A DNA stretch of 64,000 nt from Paenibacillus bovis (GTDB lineage: Bacteria > Bacillota > Bacilli > Paenibacillales > Paenibacillaceae): contig NZ_CP013023.1 of NCBI RefSeq assembly GCF_001421015.2, positions 3,217,501 to 3,281,500 of the forward strand. The letters are read 5' to 3'. Each line of letters opens with the position of its first letter. Position 1 is the stretch's first letter. This document shows positions 44,087 through 52,547 of this stretch, one piece after another. The position numbers were made by a program, and so were the translations under genes. The notes under the pieces are model-generated. The model was not told where the DNA came from. It made no database searches and worked only from the letters and a program-made list of their open reading frames with translations.

Positions 44087-44132
44087 TTGACACTCGCAAT
44101 CATCGAGTATATTATAGACCCATAAAGTCTAT
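44087..44132 (+). promoter_or_regulatory. Promoter with overlapping inverted repeats before the Rrf2 gene
   Basis: TTGACA (44087-44092), 17-base spacer, TATTAT (44110-44115). The spacer contains ACTCG-CAATCAT-CGAGT (44092-44108), and ATAGAC-CCATAAA-GTCTAT follows at the start point (44114-44132). Either could be an operator. A leader of about 200 bases (44133-44322) shows nothing else clear. Confidence 0.7.
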
Positions 44133-44322
44133 GATTAACGTTGTTCTTTCGTGAGTTATTATTCTTTCATGATAAGTTGGCAATTTGTGATGATATACCG
44201 GCATATGGTAGTGCAAAGTCTGTATGGGAATCAAAGCTGTAACCTGTAGAGCAGATTGCGCTTTGGTTAAATAAGAGCTATCATGGATGAATAAAGTCTG
44301 TAATAAAGGTGGACGATTCTCT

Positions 44323-44724
44323 ATGAAATTCTCCAAAGCAACCGATTATGCACTGCATGCTATGCTCTATCTGGCAGCAGTCACTCCTGCAAGACTCGTT
44401 GGCGTACAGACATTGGCTGATAAGCTGAATGTCTCACCGACCTATTTATCCAAAATTCTGACCAAGCTGGTCAAAGCCAATATGATTGAATCTTCTTCGG
44501 GAGCCCATGGAGGATACCGACTCAAGCGGAATTGGGAAGAGTTTTCTTTTCTTAATGTGATTCATGCCATCGAAGGAACCTCTTCCTTTTTCGAATGCGG
44601 GCTGGATCATGGGCCGGAATGTCTGGTACAACAGGTTATGATTCAGGCCGAGAACGAAATGGAGACCTATCTGCAAAACCAGAAGCTGTCATCACTCGCT
44701 GCCAAAATGCCGTCGGTTCATTAG
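44323..44724 (+). CDS. Rrf2 family transcriptional regulator
   Basis: 133-residue winged-helix regulator. MKFSKATDYALHAMLYLA is the Rrf2 N-terminus; VGVQTLADKLNVSPTYLSKILTKLVKANMI is the helix-turn-helix and SSSGAHGGYRLKR is the wing. Two cysteines (FECGLDHGPEC) replace the three-Cys cluster ligand set of IscR/NsrR, so it is closer to redox or thiol sensors such as CymR/YwnA-like members. ATG 44323 follows AAGGTGG; ATG 44287 lacks a site. It leads an apparent operon with the flavoprotein and methyltransferase genes and probably represses it. Confidence 0.9.
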   Translation: MKFSKATDYALHAMLYLAAVTPARLVGVQTLADKLNVSPTYLSKILTKLVKANMIESSSGAHGGYRLKRNWEEFSFLNVIHAIEGTSSFFECGLDHGPECLVQQVMIQAENEMETYLQNQKLSSLAAKMPSVH

Positions 44725-44795
44725 AACCGCAGCATTTTATACGCTAATCATAGATATTAAGAGTCTTTTATATCTATTTAAAAGGAGGAATAAGC

Positions 44796-45701
44796 ATGAT
44801 CTACGATTGTGCCATTATCGGCGGAGGACCGGCAGGACTCAATGCTGCACTTGTTCTGGGAAGAGCGAGGCGAACTGTAGCTTTATTCGATAATAATCAG
44901 CCGCGTAATGCAGTAACCCATGCTTCTCACGGATTTCTGACACAGGATGGAGTAACGCCAGCTGAATTCCGCCGAATCGCATATGAGGAAGTGCTGCGCT
45001 ATCCATCGGTAGAGCATCATGGCAGGAAGGTATCTTCGGTACGCCGTACTGCAGAAGGATTCGAGATTACAGCGAATACCGGCGAACCTGTCCATGCCCG
45101 CAAAATACTGGTTACAACCGGTCTCCAAGAAATCCTTCCCGATATTACCGGTGTAACCGAAATGTATGGCAGCAGTCTGTTTAACTGCCCTTACTGCGAT
45201 GGATGGGAGCTGCGCGATCAGCCGCTGATTGTAGTGTCTGATCATGAGAGAATCTATCATCTGGCCAAACTGCTATACGGATGGAGCCAGGATCTGGTGA
45301 TCTGCACGCATGGCAGTTCTACACTGACCGATGAACAGAAGCAGCAGCTGACTTCCCGCGGCATCATCGTCACAGAGCAGAAGGTTGTAGCTTTTCACGG
45401 TCAAAATGGCAAGCTGGAGCAGGTAGAATTCGCAGATGGATCGCGGATCAGTCGAACCGGCGGTTTTATTACTCCGGCCTGGGTTCCGCAAGCTGGATTC
45501 TGTGAAGAACTGAATTATGAGAAGAGCGAGCTGGGAGGCATTCAGACGAATGAGACAGGGAGAAGCAGTATTCCCGGCTTGTTCGCAGCAGGTGAAGCTG
45601 CATCCGGCGGCTCTTCACAGCTGATTATGTCAGCGGCTGCTGGCAGCCTGATCGCGGTGCATATCAATATGGAATTGACGGAAGAGACATTCGGCTCATG
45701 A
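44796..45701 (+). CDS. Thioredoxin-reductase-like FAD flavoprotein with CPYC motif
   Basis: 301-residue FAD-dependent thiol/disulfide oxidoreductase. FAD site GGGPAG (residues 9-14), redox-active CPYC (131-134) in FNCPYCDGWELR, and closing FAD motif PGLFAAGEAASGGSSQL. In thioredoxin reductases the NADPH site GGGxxA follows the CxxC domain. Here this position reads PLIVVSDHERIYH, without the glycines, as in dithiol oxidases of the GliT type that use oxygen instead of NADPH. It may therefore be a thiol oxidase or use another donor. AAAGGAGG precedes ATG 44796. It is the second gene of the Rrf2-led operon. Confidence 0.87.
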   Translation: MIYDCAIIGGGPAGLNAALVLGRARRTVALFDNNQPRNAVTHASHGFLTQDGVTPAEFRRIAYEEVLRYPSVEHHGRKVSSVRRTAEGFEITANTGEPVHARKILVTTGLQEILPDITGVTEMYGSSLFNCPYCDGWELRDQPLIVVSDHERIYHLAKLLYGWSQDLVICTHGSSTLTDEQKQQLTSRGIIVTEQKVVAFHGQNGKLEQVEFADGSRISRTGGFITPAWVPQAGFCEELNYEKSELGGIQTNETGRSSIPGLFAAGEAASGGSSQLIMSAAAGSLIAVHINMELTEETFGS

Positions 45702-45731
45702 GTACCAGTATGGAATACAAAGGAGAACACT

Positions 45732-46619
45732 ATGAATCATTCCCTGTTTGACCCCGAAGAATGGAAAAAAGCCTGGATCAATGATCCTGAAGCAGGAGTT
45801 AATCGTATGCTGCGATCCGGTATTGAGCCGGTCAGTGCTTTTGACGAAGCCGCGAGAGCACACAATTTTCATCAGAAAGCTTTTAGTGAAGAAGGACGAC
45901 GCCGGTCCAAGCGCATCATGGACTGGATTGAGGCGCAGGGAGTATCTTTCGCCAATGCGTCGATTCTGGATATTGGTGCGGCATCCGGTGTGTTCAGTAT
46001 TCCTTTTGCAGAACAGGGGGCTTTTGTTACGGCGGTAGAGCCTTCCGTACATCTGGCAGGCTTGCTGCGCGAAAGTATTCCAGCTAACCTCACAAATCAT
46101 GTCGAGATTGTCCAGCAGCCTTTTGAAGATGTTGATGTGCAGCAGCAAGGCTGGGAAGGCAAGTATGATCTGGTCTTTGCATCCATGTGCCCGGCAATAT
46201 TCGGTTGGGACAGGGTAGAACAAGCGATCCGCGCGGCCAGTCAGTTCTGTTATATCAGCACCATAGCCGGTCCCCGGGAACTCAGCATCATCGATGAACT
46301 GCGCCCGGTTCTGGGCATAGCCGATGAGACCGTACATGGATCGGATATGGCTTATATTATCCAGCTGCTGAGTATATACGGCTATTCTTTTCAGGCACTG
46401 GTTACTCACGAGAATGAAACGATCCGGATGTCTGTGGAGCACATGATCAGCAATCTGCGCGGCTGGCTGTTATTCGCCGGTCTGCCTGCCGATCCGGATG
46501 CACTCCGGGAAGCTGAACAGTATGTACGAGCCACTTATACCGAACCGATCGCAGAGATACAGCAGGGCGGACGCTTTGGCAAAGTATTGATTCGTCTGCG
46601 TGATCAGAAGATGCACTGA
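45732..46619 (+). CDS. SAM-dependent methyltransferase
   Basis: 295-residue class I methyltransferase. The SAM motif is ILDIGAASGVFSIPFAEQG (motif I), with VTAVEPS (acidic end of strand 2) and YDLVFASMCPAIF (motif II region). An N-terminal helical part (about 1-75, FDPEEWKKAW) and a C-terminal cap (about 190-295) are typical of small-molecule methyltransferases found beside regulators. The CPA at the substrate edge is suggestive but not diagnostic. ATG 45732 follows AAAGGAG, 30 bases after the flavoprotein gene, so they are co-transcribed. Metal-, thiol- or xenobiotic-methylation is possible; no substrate is evident. Confidence 0.88.
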   Translation: MNHSLFDPEEWKKAWINDPEAGVNRMLRSGIEPVSAFDEAARAHNFHQKAFSEEGRRRSKRIMDWIEAQGVSFANASILDIGAASGVFSIPFAEQGAFVTAVEPSVHLAGLLRESIPANLTNHVEIVQQPFEDVDVQQQGWEGKYDLVFASMCPAIFGWDRVEQAIRAASQFCYISTIAGPRELSIIDELRPVLGIADETVHGSDMAYIIQLLSIYGYSFQALVTHENETIRMSVEHMISNLRGWLLFAGLPADPDALREAEQYVRATYTEPIAEIQQGGRFGKVLIRLRDQKMH

Positions 46620-46702
46620 ATAGGAGCAGGTAGACTGCAATATTGGAGCATTGGATATACAGGGTTAGATGTACCATGCTGAATAGACAATGCTATATCT
46701 AC

Positions 46703-46738
46703 TAAAAGGCTGCCGTTCTGTATAAACGGCAGCTTTTG
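46703..46738. terminator. Terminator of the Rrf2 operon
   Basis: AAAAGGCTGCCGTT pairs with AACGGCAGCTTTT, loop of about 7 bases, T-run. It also faces the convergent MFS gene. Confidence 0.92.
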
Positions 46739-46815
46739 GCATATTCTATCGTAGACGTGTCCTGTACACACCGCAGCATACTTCAACAATATTACAATCA
46801 TGCAGCTGATTGTAA

Positions 46816-48096
46816 TTAGCTGTACCGTCTGGTTACCAACCAAACGATAAAAGCACTGATACTGAAAACGGCACCGAGTACACATACCCCAGTCCATCCG
46901 TAATGGTCATACATCTGGGTGGAAGCAAGAGAACCTGTCGCACTGCCAATCGAATAAAAAATCATATATGCGCCTGTCAGCCGGCTACCTGCATCCGGAT
47001 GAGCCGTAAGTATCATCGTCTGGTTGGTAACATGCACTGCCTGAACAGCCAGATCCAGCAAGATGATACCTGTCAGCAGGGCAAGCAGAGTATGATCGAT
47101 CCAGGAAATGAATATCCAGGATAGAATCAGCAAGAGAAGCGCAATAGCTGTCGTGCGCTGCCCATAGCCGCGGTCTGCCTGCTTGCCTGCACGAGCAGCA
47201 GCAAGTGCGCCCGCGATACCGGCAATACCCAATGCACCAATTCCAGTATGGCTCAGATTATGCGGCGGCTGACTCAGTGGTAGCACCAGAGCTGTCCATA
47301 ACGTACTAAACGCACCGAACACCAGCAGAGCCAGCAGACCTCTTACCCGCAGCAGTGTACTTGTTCTGTATAACTGCAGAGTGGACAGAAGAAGATGTCC
47401 ATAGGAAACAGTAGAGGAAGGCGTCTGTATAGTCGGGAAAATACGGTATAGCAATCCGGTGATCACAGCCAGCAGCACTGCAGACACAAGATAGACAGAA
47501 CGCCAGCCAGCGAGATCTGTCATTATGCCGGCAAAGGTACGCGCCAGCAAAATACCGATCACAATACCGCTGGTTACCAGACCAACATTGCGTCCACGCT
47601 CTGCAGAATCCGATAGATGGGCTGCAGCGGCAACGAGTGTCTGGGCGACAACAGCGAGCATTCCAACAGCTCCCAATCCGGCAAACAGCATCCATTCACT
47701 TTGAGCGAGACCGACGATCAACAAACTAACTACAGATAAAGACATCTGAACAATGATAAGCCCTCGCCGATTGATCCGGTCGCCAAGTGGTACAAGAAAG
47801 AATAATCCTAGTGCGTAACAGATTTGGGTGATGGTGATAACCATACCAAGCAGGGAAGCAGGTATGCCAAATTGAAGCGAAAACGCATCAAGCAGTGGGT
47901 GGGCATAATAGATACTGGCTACCGATACACCGCAGGCTACAGCAAACAGCAATACGGTTTGTCGTGATAACCCCGCACTGCGAATAGAAAAGGAATCGGA
48001 TGGTATTAGCTCCTCATCAATATTGTCAGCATTGGACGATGGAACATTATGTAACGTTTGGTTCGTGGAACAGTTGATTGGCAGATCAGATTTCAT
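46816..48096 (-). CDS. MFS transporter (probable drug efflux)
   Basis: 426-residue major facilitator with 12 predicted helices. After a polar N-terminal tail (about 1-45) comes ATPase-independent transporter sequence: GVSVASIYYAHPLL, then FLVPLGDRINRRGLII (the motif A loop between TM2 and TM3), GMLAVVAQTLVAAAA, and the second-half DRGYGQRTTAIALLLL. It resembles YnfM/NepI-type exporters of the proton antiport kind. ATG 48096 follows AAAGGGG. It is divergent from a TetR gene with a matching operator in front of each, so it should be induced when the TetR ligand binds. The ligand is unknown. Confidence 0.9.
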   Translation of the reverse strand: MKSDLPINCSTNQTLHNVPSSNADNIDEELIPSDSFSIRSAGLSRQTVLLFAVACGVSVASIYYAHPLLDAFSLQFGIPASLLGMVITITQICYALGLFFLVPLGDRINRRGLIIVQMSLSVVSLLIVGLAQSEWMLFAGLGAVGMLAVVAQTLVAAAAHLSDSAERGRNVGLVTSGIVIGILLARTFAGIMTDLAGWRSVYLVSAVLLAVITGLLYRIFPTIQTPSSTVSYGHLLLSTLQLYRTSTLLRVRGLLALLVFGAFSTLWTALVLPLSQPPHNLSHTGIGALGIAGIAGALAAARAGKQADRGYGQRTTAIALLLLILSWIFISWIDHTLLALLTGIILLDLAVQAVHVTNQTMILTAHPDAGSRLTGAYMIFYSIGSATGSLASTQMYDHYGWTGVCVLGAVFSISAFIVWLVTRRYS

Positions 48097-48119
48097 AGTA
48101 CACCCCTTTATAATTATTT

Positions 48120-48135
48120 ACCGATTGGTACATAA
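48120..48135. promoter_or_regulatory. TetR-type operator, site 1 (before the MFS gene)
   Basis: ACCGATTGGTACATAA: the first ten bases are a palindrome with one mismatch to ACCGATCGGT. The following TACATAA also recurs at site 2. Confidence 0.75.
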
Positions 48136-48308
48136 TATAGCGAGAATGATAGTTGGTTTGAATCTGTATGTCAATAGCTTTATAGATCTTCTTTTACTTT
48201 CCAATAAGCCAAATTCCTTATTATACAAACAATACTATTGGAGTGAGAATATTCATGAACGTTTGTTTATTGACGGGATAAAGGGAATAAGTTATCCTTT
48301 TATTGAAT

Positions 48309-48324
48309 AACGATCGGTACATAA
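48309..48324. promoter_or_regulatory. TetR-type operator, site 2 (before the TetR gene)
   Basis: AACGATCGGTACATAA matches site 1 at 14 of 16 bases in the same orientation and is one mismatch from the palindrome ACCGATCGGT. It lies 21 bases before the TetR start, so autorepression is likely. Confidence 0.75.
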
Positions 48325-48345
48325 AATAAAAGGGAATGTGATTAT

Positions 48346-48927
48346 ATGGCCAGACCGCGTGAGTTTGATAAGGAAGCTGCACTGGATAATGCGATGCAGC
48401 TTTTTTGGGATAAAGGATACGAAGCTGCTTCCATGAATGAACTGGCAGAAATAATGGGAATTCAAAAACCTAGCATCTATGCGGCCTTTGGAGATAAGAA
48501 GTCATTGTTTGAGTCTGCACTGCGCCGCTATAATCAGCAGCATGCCCAGCTAATCCGTAGCAGATTGCAGCAGCAGAAGAGTGTACGAGCATCATTTCGC
48601 TACTTGTTTGAACAGCTTGTACACGATGCGACAGTGAGAGAGCATAGTCGTGGTTGTTTTTGTATCAATACGCTGGTGGAACTGGCTCCGCATGATCCGC
48701 GCTTTAAGATATTGACCCGGGAGCATCAAATGTATCTAGTGGCTGTATTTCAGGAATACTTGAATCGGGGAGTTGTATCGGGAGAGCTGGGAGCAGAGAT
48801 GAATGTGGAAGCCGTCTCCAAAACGTTAATGCTGCATATGATCGGACTGACGGTTATTCTGAAAGGAAAACCGGAAGCTTCCTGGGTAGAGCAGTCTATT
48901 GCGGCAATCATGGTCGTTATGGAATAG
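48346..48927 (+). CDS. TetR/AcrR family transcriptional regulator
   Basis: 193-residue repressor. N-terminal DNA-binding domain: REFDKEAALDNAMQLFWDKGYEAASMNELAEIMGIQKPSIYAAFGDKKSLFESAL is spread over residues about 4-58, with the recognition helix at KPSIYAAFGDK. The C-terminal ligand-binding helices contain the TetR_C pattern CFCINTLVELAPHD. ATG 48346 lies in a context with AAAGGGAA. It is divergent from the MFS gene and both have near-identical upstream palindromes. The pair is a self-contained, ligand-induced efflux module. Confidence 0.93.
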   Translation: MARPREFDKEAALDNAMQLFWDKGYEAASMNELAEIMGIQKPSIYAAFGDKKSLFESALRRYNQQHAQLIRSRLQQQKSVRASFRYLFEQLVHDATVREHSRGCFCINTLVELAPHDPRFKILTREHQMYLVAVFQEYLNRGVVSGELGAEMNVEAVSKTLMLHMIGLTVILKGKPEASWVEQSIAAIMVVME

Positions 48928-48953
48928 GCTAGCCATAGAATCGATATATACAG

Positions 48954-49006
48954 AACAAAGAGCAACCAGCCGGTGATTATCATGTACCGGCTGGTTGCTC
49001 TTTGTT
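48954..49006. terminator. Bidirectional terminator with 21-bp perfect arms
   Basis: The arms 48954-48974 and 48986-49006 are exact reverse complements (core AGCAACCAGCCGGT / ACCGGCTGGTTGCT) around an 11-base loop. It serves the convergent TetR and beta-lactamase genes. The right arm reaches the last base of the beta-lactamase stop codon. Confidence 0.93.
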
Positions 49007-49998
49007 TATTTCATGGTATCCAGTGCGATTTTAGCTGCTTTTGCAACGAGTTCGTTATCCGCTTTGGCTTCCTTGTCGGTATGACCGGTCAGCACTGCGA
49101 TAATAATCGGCGCCCGGCCCGGTGGCCAGACCACCGCAATATCATTGCGCGTACCGTAGGAGGCGCTGCCTGTTTTGTCTCCTACCACCCAGCCTTTGGG
49201 TACGGCTGCACGAATCAGGTCATTCCCGGTCGTATTGCCTTTCATCCATTCTGCCAACAGCTGGCGCTTATCCTGACTGAGTACTTTGCCGGTTGTGAAC
49301 AGACGCAGATCTCTGACCAGCGCTCTCGGCGTGCTGGTATCTCTCGCATCACCGGGGACGGCTGCATTCAGCTCGGGCTCGATTCGTTCCGAGCGGGTTG
49401 TACGATCTTCCAGCTGCCGCAGAGTTTGCTGGAAGCCGGCCGGTCCATTCAATTCCTGGAACAGAATGTTACCGGCGGTATTATCACTGTACTGGATAGC
49501 TGCTTCGCAGATTTCCCGAAGTGTCATGCCGGTATCCACATGTTTTTCGGTGACCGGGGAGTACTCTACCAGATCATCTGCGGAATAGGTGATTACCCGG
49601 TCCAGATCGGCAATGGAGTTCTGCTGCAATACAGCGGCGGCAGCCAGCGCCTTGTATGTAGAAGCAAAAGCAAACCGTTCATTATGACGGTAAGCGACAA
49701 CCTTGCCTGTGCCCGTATCTATGGCATATACGCCTAGACGTGCCTGATGCTGCTGTTCCAGCGCGCGGAAACGGGATGCAAGCGATGCAGTAGAGTGCTT
49801 GGCAGCGATAGAAGGCTGCCCGGTTACAGCAGCAGTGGTTACCATGGCATGACCTGCAGCAGGCAGTGCTGCCGCCTCGGTATAATGGGTTGCCGGAATA
49901 TCTGATAGTAGTACACCTGTCAGAGTAATTAGTGCCAGAGCGGCATACGCTGTACGGCGAGGTTGTTTGTGAAGACGGGAGATTAATTGTTTTTTCAT
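49006..49998 (-). CDS. bla: Class A beta-lactamase
   Basis: 330-residue exported serine beta-lactamase. The N-terminus has a basic start and a hydrophobic segment (about 17-33), followed by a long Ala/Thr-rich stretch before the catalytic domain. All class A motifs are present: STYK (S113-K116, SxxK), SDN (171-173), EPELN (E207, the deacylation Glu) and KTG (275-277). Together they indicate an active penicillin hydrolase. ATG 49998 follows AAGGAG at 9 bases. The gene is single and has no blaI/blaR neighbours. It is divergent from the des operon. The spectrum cannot be read from the sequence. Confidence 0.95.
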   Translation of the reverse strand: MKKQLISRLHKQPRRTAYAALALITLTGVLLSDIPATHYTEAAALPAAGHAMVTTAAVTGQPSIAAKHSTASLASRFRALEQQHQARLGVYAIDTGTGKVVAYRHNERFAFASTYKALAAAAVLQQNSIADLDRVITYSADDLVEYSPVTEKHVDTGMTLREICEAAIQYSDNTAGNILFQELNGPAGFQQTLRQLEDRTTRSERIEPELNAAVPGDARDTSTPRALVRDLRLFTTGKVLSQDKRQLLAEWMKGNTTGNDLIRAAVPKGWVVGDKTGSASYGTRNDIAVVWPPGRAPIIIAVLTGHTDKEAKADNELVAKAAKIALDTMK

Positions 49999-50127
49999 GA
50001 TGAAACGCTCCTTTTTGGGTGTGATTATAGATAGAATGTAGAACCCTTCGTAAGCATAAGCATTTTTTTGAAATGGAACAATGAAATGAATCTGACAAAG
50101 CTGTCAGGCGCTTCATAGAGCAAAATA

Positions 50128-50194
50128 CATGACAAGTGTCATGGTGTACTACTGACACTTATGACTTCATCCCAACACCTGATGACGATACAAT
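50128..50194 (+). promoter_or_regulatory. DesR-type operator and promoter of des
   Basis: CATGACA-AG-TGTCATG (50128-50143) is a perfect palindrome, followed by TGACACTTATGAC (50153-50165), a further half-site pair. The -10 box TACAAT lies at 50189-50194 with no good -35. The palindrome is centred about 65 bases before the predicted start. This layout agrees with phospho-DesR activation of des in B. subtilis. Confidence 0.78.
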
Positions 50195-50267
50195 GAAGAT
50201 ATAAGGAAAGTTGCTATGTACATTGCATCTATCTATGGGTCACTACACCCACGAAGGAGAAATGATT

Positions 50268-51320
50268 ATGTCTTCCATCAAACAATTAAAAAAAGAAGTT
50301 GCTCCCTTTGAAAAAAATGATTCCAACAAAAGTATTATGCAATTGATTACGACTATACTTCCCTTAATTATACTCTGGTTCGCCGCCTATTGGAGTTTGT
50401 CTGTATCCTACTGGTTGACGATTCCGATTACTATTGTGGCTGGGCTGTTCGTTATCCGCACATTCATTATTTTCCATGATTGCTGTCATGGTTCGTTCTT
50501 CAAAAATCGTCAGCTGAATAATATTATCGGGACAATTACCGGTGTAATCACGCTGACTCCCTACATGCAGTGGAAGCAAAGTCACTCGATTCATCATGCA
50601 ACCAGCAGCAACCTGGACAAGCGTGGAACCGGCGATATCTGGACACTTACCGTCAACGAATACGCTGAAGCACCATGGTATACACGTCTGAGCTATCGTC
50701 TGTATCGCAATCCGTTCGTACTGTTCGGTATTGGCCCTATCGCAGTATTCCTGATCCAACAGCGTTTTAACCGTCGCGGCGCGAAACGTACAGAACGTCT
50801 GAATACGTATCTGATCAACATCCTGATCGTGGCCCTGTATACCGGACTGTGCCTGCTGGTAGGCTGGAAAGCTTTTGTCATGATTCAGCTGCCTATCTTC
50901 TACATCGCAACGATGCTTGGTATCTGGTTATTCTATGTACAACATACATTTGAAGATTCGTATTTTGAAAAAGAAGACGAGTGGTCTTATGTACAGGCGG
51001 CAGTAGAAGGCAGCTCTTACTATCAATTGCCGCTCGTACTGCAATGGTTCACAGGTAATATTGGATTCCACCATGTGCATCATCTGAGCCCTCGTGTACC
51101 GAACTATTATCTGGAAGATGCACATAATGCAACGCCGCCGCTGCAAAAAGCGACCACGATTACACTCAAAACCAGCTTCAAATCGATTCGTTTCCGTCTG
51201 TGGGATGAGGAAGGCAAGAAATTTATCAGCTTCCGCCAGTTCAAACAGCAGGAAAGACAGAATCAGCGAATCATTAATGAACCGAAACCATCTGCTGCAG
51301 TTCAGATGGATTTGAAGTAA
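50268..51320 (+). CDS. des: Membrane acyl-lipid desaturase
   Basis: 350-residue di-iron fatty-acid desaturase that introduces a double bond into membrane lipid acyl chains on cooling. Three histidine boxes bind the irons: HDCCH (70-74), HSIHH (106-110) and HHVHH (268-272). Four or more membrane helices lie around them (about 25-67, 85-100, 148-165, 183-225). ATG 50268 is chosen because GAAGGAG lies 8 bases before it; ATG 50262 is too close. It heads a des-desK-desR cluster, as in B. subtilis where it is the cold-induced target of DesKR. Confidence 0.95.
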   Translation: MSSIKQLKKEVAPFEKNDSNKSIMQLITTILPLIILWFAAYWSLSVSYWLTIPITIVAGLFVIRTFIIFHDCCHGSFFKNRQLNNIIGTITGVITLTPYMQWKQSHSIHHATSSNLDKRGTGDIWTLTVNEYAEAPWYTRLSYRLYRNPFVLFGIGPIAVFLIQQRFNRRGAKRTERLNTYLINILIVALYTGLCLLVGWKAFVMIQLPIFYIATMLGIWLFYVQHTFEDSYFEKEDEWSYVQAAVEGSSYYQLPLVLQWFTGNIGFHHVHHLSPRVPNYYLEDAHNATPPLQKATTITLKTSFKSIRFRLWDEEGKKFISFRQFKQQERQNQRIINEPKPSAAVQMDLK

Positions 51321-51332
51321 AATAGAAGTAGA

Positions 51333-51362
51333 CCGGTGAATCGGGAATATCCTTTTCACCGG
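51333..51362 (+). other. Intercistronic hairpin between des and desK
   Basis: Perfect 8-bp stem CCGGTGAA / TTCACCGG with a 14-base loop and no U-run. It could partly block read-through or protect the des mRNA, so that des exceeds desKR when induced. Confidence 0.6.
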
Positions 51363-51395
51363 AAAACTGCAAGAAAGCAATGGTGATAAGCAAAA

Positions 51396-52529
51396 GTGAC
51401 CCGGATGAATAAACTGCAGGAACTCTTTCGCAAAAGTACAGGCGGCATTAACCTGTACATATGGCTGCTGTTTTTTATACTACCGTTCTACTTTATCTAC
51501 GACAAATTCTCGATCATGGGCTTTGTATTCGGAGTTATCCTGATCCTGGTATTCTTCACCGCCAATCTGCTGTCCCTGATTGTCAAAGGGCGGCAGATTT
51601 ATGTATGGTTTGGGATACAGATTGCGCTCTCGGTCATTATGGGACTGAACTTCGGTTTTATTTATTTCTCCCTGTTCCTGTCTTTTTTTCTGGGAGCCGT
51701 GCATAACAAAGTGGGATTTTTTGTATTATACATTATCAATCTACTCAGTACGCTTGGACTCAGTTATATTAGTCTGGTATCGGATACGACGGAGTTTATC
51801 GGACAGTTGCCTCTGGTTATGATCAATGTGATCGCTGTAATTCTTGTTCCGATTCAGGCACACAATAAGACCCGTCAGGATCATTTGCAGGGTCAACTGG
51901 AAGATGCCAATCGCAAAATCTCCGAGCTGGTAAAGCTCGAAGAGCGTCAGCGGATTGCCCGTGATCTGCATGACACACTCGGACAAAAATTGTCGCTGAT
52001 CGGTCTGAAAAGCGAACTGGCCTACAAGCTGATGGAGAGCAAGCCACAGCAAGCTGAACAGGAGATGCTCGATGTACGGCAAACAGCCCGTACTGCTCTC
52101 AAGGAAGTGCGTGAGCTGGTTACCCAGATGCGTGGTACTCGTCTTGAAGATGAATTATTCCGGGCACGGCAAATTCTGGAAGTGGCAGATGTCGAGCTTC
52201 ACTTGTCGCAGAATGATGATCTGCATGATGTATCCCTGATTGCAGAAAATGTACTTGGCATGTGTCTCAAGGAAGCGATCAACAATGTTATCAAGCACAG
52301 TGAAGCTACTGTCTGCGACATCATGATTGAGTCCAGCCCGACCGAACTCATACTAACGGTAAAAGATAATGGAGTCGGTATTAACTTGAAGTCCAAGCGT
52401 TATTCCGGCAATGGACTAAGAGGGATGAAGGAACGGCTTGAATTTGTGAATGGCAATCTGTCTATTACATCAGCTGAAGGAACAACACTGCAAATTACCG
52501 TGCCGAATGCGGTACAACGACAGTTATAA
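51396..52529 (+). CDS. desK: Sensor histidine kinase DesK
   Basis: 377-residue membrane-thickness thermosensor. About five membrane helices (about 20-153) sit directly before a coiled-coil linker (about 160-183) and a HisKA_3 dimer domain with H192 in ARDLHDTLGQKLS. The HATPase domain has CLKEAINNVIKHSEA (N-box), VKDNGVGIN and GNGLRGMKERLE. GTG 51396, 8 bases behind GGTGAT, and ATG 51405 are both possible starts. It would phosphorylate DesR in the cold and act as phosphatase at higher temperature. The gene follows des after 75 bases and precedes desR by 18. Confidence 0.93.
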   Translation: MTRMNKLQELFRKSTGGINLYIWLLFFILPFYFIYDKFSIMGFVFGVILILVFFTANLLSLIVKGRQIYVWFGIQIALSVIMGLNFGFIYFSLFLSFFLGAVHNKVGFFVLYIINLLSTLGLSYISLVSDTTEFIGQLPLVMINVIAVILVPIQAHNKTRQDHLQGQLEDANRKISELVKLEERQRIARDLHDTLGQKLSLIGLKSELAYKLMESKPQQAEQEMLDVRQTARTALKEVRELVTQMRGTRLEDELFRARQILEVADVELHLSQNDDLHDVSLIAENVLGMCLKEAINNVIKHSEATVCDIMIESSPTELILTVKDNGVGINLKSKRYSGNGLRGMKERLEFVNGNLSITSAEGTTLQITVPNAVQRQL

Positions 52530-52547
52530 AGAAAGAAGGGCATGGAT

